Part shown: positions 5,768 through 7,979 of the stretch, one piece after another
Position numbering within the stretch: the first letter of the stretch is position 1
Layout: the number at the start of each line of letters is the position of its first letter
Assembly (NCBI GenBank): GCA_900550785.1
Contig: URTL01000088.1
Span: 1 to 7,979 of the forward strand
Source: an uncultured Collinsella sp.
GTDB taxonomy: Bacteria > Actinomycetota > Coriobacteriia > Coriobacteriales > Coriobacteriaceae
DNA: 7,979 nt
Reading direction: 5' to 3'
The notes under the pieces: model-generated
What the model saw: only the letters and a program-made list of their open reading frames with translations
Told to the model about the DNA's origin: nothing
The model's database searches: none
Translations under genes and position numbers: made by a program

Positions 5768-7979
5768 TTACGCCTCCTTCTTGGTCGAAGCAACAGGGCT
5801 GACAGCCACGGGCGCAGCGCCAGCCGCACCGCCCGCGACATCAAAGCGAGCGACATCCGCGGCACTTGCGCGACCGGTCACAATGTCAAACGCCAGCTCC
5901 TCGGCCTGCGCATGCGTCTTGCCGACGGCCTCGGCGGCGGCGACAATCGCCAGCACGCGCTCGTACTCGGTCGGAATGACCTTCACAAAGTGCTTGCTCA
6001 TCGTCTCAAAGCTGTAGAGCAGCTTAATGCCGCGCGGGCTCTGCGTCGCGTCCACGTGCTCCTGGATGAGCTCGCGAATCTGCGCCAGCTCGCCGGCCGT
6101 CGGGGCTTTAAGCTCAACGCTCGCGTGGTTCACACGGGCATCGAGCGTGCCGTACTGGTCAAAGACATAAGCCACGCCACCAGTCATACCGGCGGCGAAG
6201 TTCTGTCCGACCTCGCCCAGGATGAGCGCCAGACCGCCCGTCATGTACTCGCAGCCATGGTTGCCGCAGCCTTCGACCACCACCGTGGCACCGGAGTTGC
6301 GCACGGCGAAACGCTGGCCGGCAAGGCCGTTAATAAAGCCGCGACCGCTCGTGGCGCCAAAGAACGCAACGTTGCCCACGATGATGTTCTCGTCGAACTT
6401 GTAGGTCGCATGCGGGTTGGGGCGCACCGATACCTCGCCGCCCGAAAGGCCCTTGCCAAAGTAGTCGTTGGCGTCGCCGCACACGTTGAGCGTAATGCCG
6501 CGCGGCAGGAAAGCGCCAAAGCTCTGACCGGCCGAACCATCGCAATCGATGGTGATGGAGCCGGCGGGCAGACCCTCGGGATGCGCCTTGGTCACCGCGT
6601 TGCCCAAGATGGTGCCCACGCAGCGGTTGACGTTGGCGATGTCGGCGCGAAAGCGAATCGGACGCAGGTGCGCACGGGCATCGGCCGTATAGGGCACAAA
6701 CAACGTGGAGTCGAGCGTCTTGTCAAGCTCGCTGTCGGCAGCCATCTGGGGCAGGAAGTGACGGCCGTCGGCACCCGGGATGTGGGCACCAAACTCACAG
6801 GTCGCGCTCGCCAGCACGGGCGACAGATCCAGCAGGTTGGCCTTGCGGTTGTCCGGGACCTCGATCTGGCGCAAGCACTCGGGATGGCCGACCATCTCAT
6901 CGATGGTGCGGAAGCCCAGGCTCGCCATGACCTCGCGCAACTGCTCGGCAACAAAGAGCATAAAGCGCTCGACGTGCTCGGGCTTGCCGCGGAAGCCGCG
7001 ACGCAGGCGGCAGTTTTGCGTAGCGATGCCGGCCGGGCAGGTATCCTGCTGGCAGTCGCGCTGCATGAGGCAGCCCATGGAGATGAGCGGCATGGTCGCA
7101 AAGCCAAACTCCTCGGCACCCAGCAGGCAGGCGACGGCGACGTCGGTGCCGTCCATGAGCTTGCCATCGGCCTCGAGCACCACGCGTGAGCGCAGGCCGT
7201 TTTGCAGCAGCGTCTGCTGGGCCTCGGCAAGGCCAAGCTCCAGCGGCAGACCGGCGTGCCAGATCGAATCGCGCGCCGCAGCACCGGAGCCGCCGTTGTG
7301 GCCGCTGATCAAGATCTTGTCGGCGGCACCCTTGGCCACACCGGTGGCGATGGTGCCGACGCCGGCCTCGCTGACCAGCTTGACCGACACGCGTGCGCCG
7401 GGGTTGGCGTTCTTAAGATCGAAGATAAGCTCCGCCAGGTCCTCGATGGAGTAGATGTCGTGGTGCGGCGGAGGCGAGATCAGGCCGATGCCGGGCGTGG
7501 ACTGACGGACCTCGGCGATCCAGGGGTAGACCTTCTTGCCGGGCAGGTGGCCGCCCTCGCCGGGCTTGGCGCCCTGGGCCATCTTGATCTGAATCTCAAA
7601 GGCGCTGCACAGGTAGCGGCTCGTCACGCCAAAGCGCGCGCTTGCCACCTGCTTGATGGCGGAATTCTTGGAGTCACCGTTAGCCAGCGGGGTCTCGCGA
7701 CGCGGGTCCTCGCCGCCCTCGCCCGAGTTGGAACGACCATGCAGGCGGTTCATGGCGATGGCCATGCACTCGTGTGCTTCCTTGCTGATGGAGCCGTACG
7801 ACATGGCGCCGGTGTTAAAGCGGCGGACGATGTTGAGCGCGGGCTCCACCTCGTCGAGTGCCACCGGGGTGCGACCGTTGGCATTAAAGTCCAGCAGGTC
7901 ACGCAGGCGCACGGCACGGCCGGTGCGGTGCAGGCGGGCGCTGTACTCCTTAAAGGTGTCGTAGCTGTCCTCACGGCAG
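5768..7979 (-). CDS. gltB: Glutamate synthase large subunit, C-terminal 736 residues (partial)
   Basis: The frame stays open to the right edge, so the start lies outside. The GTG at 7910-7912 is internal, since family-like sequence (SYDTFKEYSARLHRTGR) continues upstream of it. The window covers the FMN/2-oxoglutarate synthase domain and the C-terminal beta-helix; the glutaminase domain is off the edge. Counting from the first full codon in the window, visible marks are GAMSYGSISKEAHE (about 57-70), SGEGGEDP (about 85-92), KPGEGGHLPG (about 138-147) and SGHNGGSGA (about 225-233). The 3Fe-4S signature CLMQRDCQQDTCPAGIATQ has C303, C309 and C314 in the expected C-x5-C-x4-C spacing. Glycine-rich repeats (GSAGQSFGAF to GLSGGEVSV, about 481-518) follow. 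The protein makes glutamate from 2-oxoglutarate and the ammonia released from glutamine. The last 25 or so residues are an Ala/Pro/Val-rich tail of low complexity. Confidence 0.97.
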   Translation of the reverse strand, partial: CREDSYDTFKEYSARLHRTGRAVRLRDLLDFNANGRTPVALDEVEPALNIVRRFNTGAMSYGSISKEAHECMAIAMNRLHGRSNSGEGGEDPRRETPLANGDSKNSAIKQVASARFGVTSRYLCSAFEIQIKMAQGAKPGEGGHLPGKKVYPWIAEVRQSTPGIGLISPPPHHDIYSIEDLAELIFDLKNANPGARVSVKLVSEAGVGTIATGVAKGAADKILISGHNGGSGAAARDSIWHAGLPLELGLAEAQQTLLQNGLRSRVVLEADGKLMDGTDVAVACLLGAEEFGFATMPLISMGCLMQRDCQQDTCPAGIATQNCRLRRGFRGKPEHVERFMLFVAEQLREVMASLGFRTIDEMVGHPECLRQIEVPDNRKANLLDLSPVLASATCEFGAHIPGADGRHFLPQMAADSELDKTLDSTLFVPYTADARAHLRPIRFRADIANVNRCVGTILGNAVTKAHPEGLPAGSITIDCDGSAGQSFGAFLPRGITLNVCGDANDYFGKGLSGGEVSVRPNPHATYKFDENIIVGNVAFFGATSGRGFINGLAGQRFAVRNSGATVVVEGCGNHGCEYMTGGLALILGEVGQNFAAGMTGGVAYVFDQYGTLDARVNHASVELKAPTAGELAQIRELIQEHVDATQSPRGIKLLYSFETMSKHFVKVIPTEYERVLAIVAAAEAVGKTHAQAEELAFDIVTGRASAADVARFDVAGGAAGAAPVAVSPVASTKKEA
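5773..5779 (-). promoter_or_regulatory. gltD ribosome binding site embedded in the gltB 3' end
   Basis: AAGGAGG on the minus strand lies within the final gltB codons (Lys-Lys-Glu-Ala-stop), 10 nt before the gltD ATG. Ribosomes finishing gltB would therefore clear the gltD start region, which fits equal production of the two subunits. Confidence 0.8.

Noticed and set aside
5768..7912. A complete short gltB starting with GTG at 7912
   Set aside because: The frame continues to the window edge with sequence typical of the region before the synthase domain, so this is an internal valine and the gene is cut by the window.

Overview
The window looks like part of a Coriobacteriia chromosome, most probably Collinsella. 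The reasons are high GC with strongly GC-ending codons, dense GGAGG-type ribosome binding sites, and protein styles I associate with that group. The taxon is inferred from general knowledge and was not tested. No rRNA, tRNA, CRISPR array or recognisable transposase is present.

Layout from left to right. (1) The 3' end of a plus-strand gene, a C-terminal zinc ribbon, ends at 131. It is followed by a strong bidirectional terminator (153-188) shared with the converging minus-strand gene. (2) A metal-dependent amidohydrolase, minus strand, 222-1592. (3) A repeat-bracketed cassette, about 1739-3124. It holds one minus-strand gene for a protein with an AbiEi-like region and a DUF559/PD-(D/E)XK nuclease-like domain (1888-2958), with two palindromic elements on each side. 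All four elements have GTAAC/GTTAC-bounded arms of 15-19 bp around a core of exactly 27 nt. (4) An uncharacterised 235-aa protein, minus strand, 3158-3865, with a GTG start and a leader able to mask its Shine-Dalgarno sequence. (5) A 415-bp gap holding an 82-bp nested hairpin (4168-4249). (6) The glutamate synthase genes, minus strand: gltD (4281-5762) directly downstream of gltB (5768 to beyond the right edge), translationally coupled.

The glutamate synthase pair is ordinary core nitrogen metabolism: glutamine plus 2-oxoglutarate gives two glutamates, with GltD supplying electrons from NADPH. The amidohydrolase and the 235-aa protein have no visible link to it. The accessory part is the nuclease-like gene and its flanking palindromes. 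The two flanks are similar doublets of about 145 bp in the same order, so the gene sits between imperfect direct repeats of paired palindromes. This recalls REP/REPIN elements beside RAYT genes, but with a nuclease-like protein instead of a transposase. Whether the protein acts on or binds the repeats is inference. It is the one candidate here for an undescribed system.
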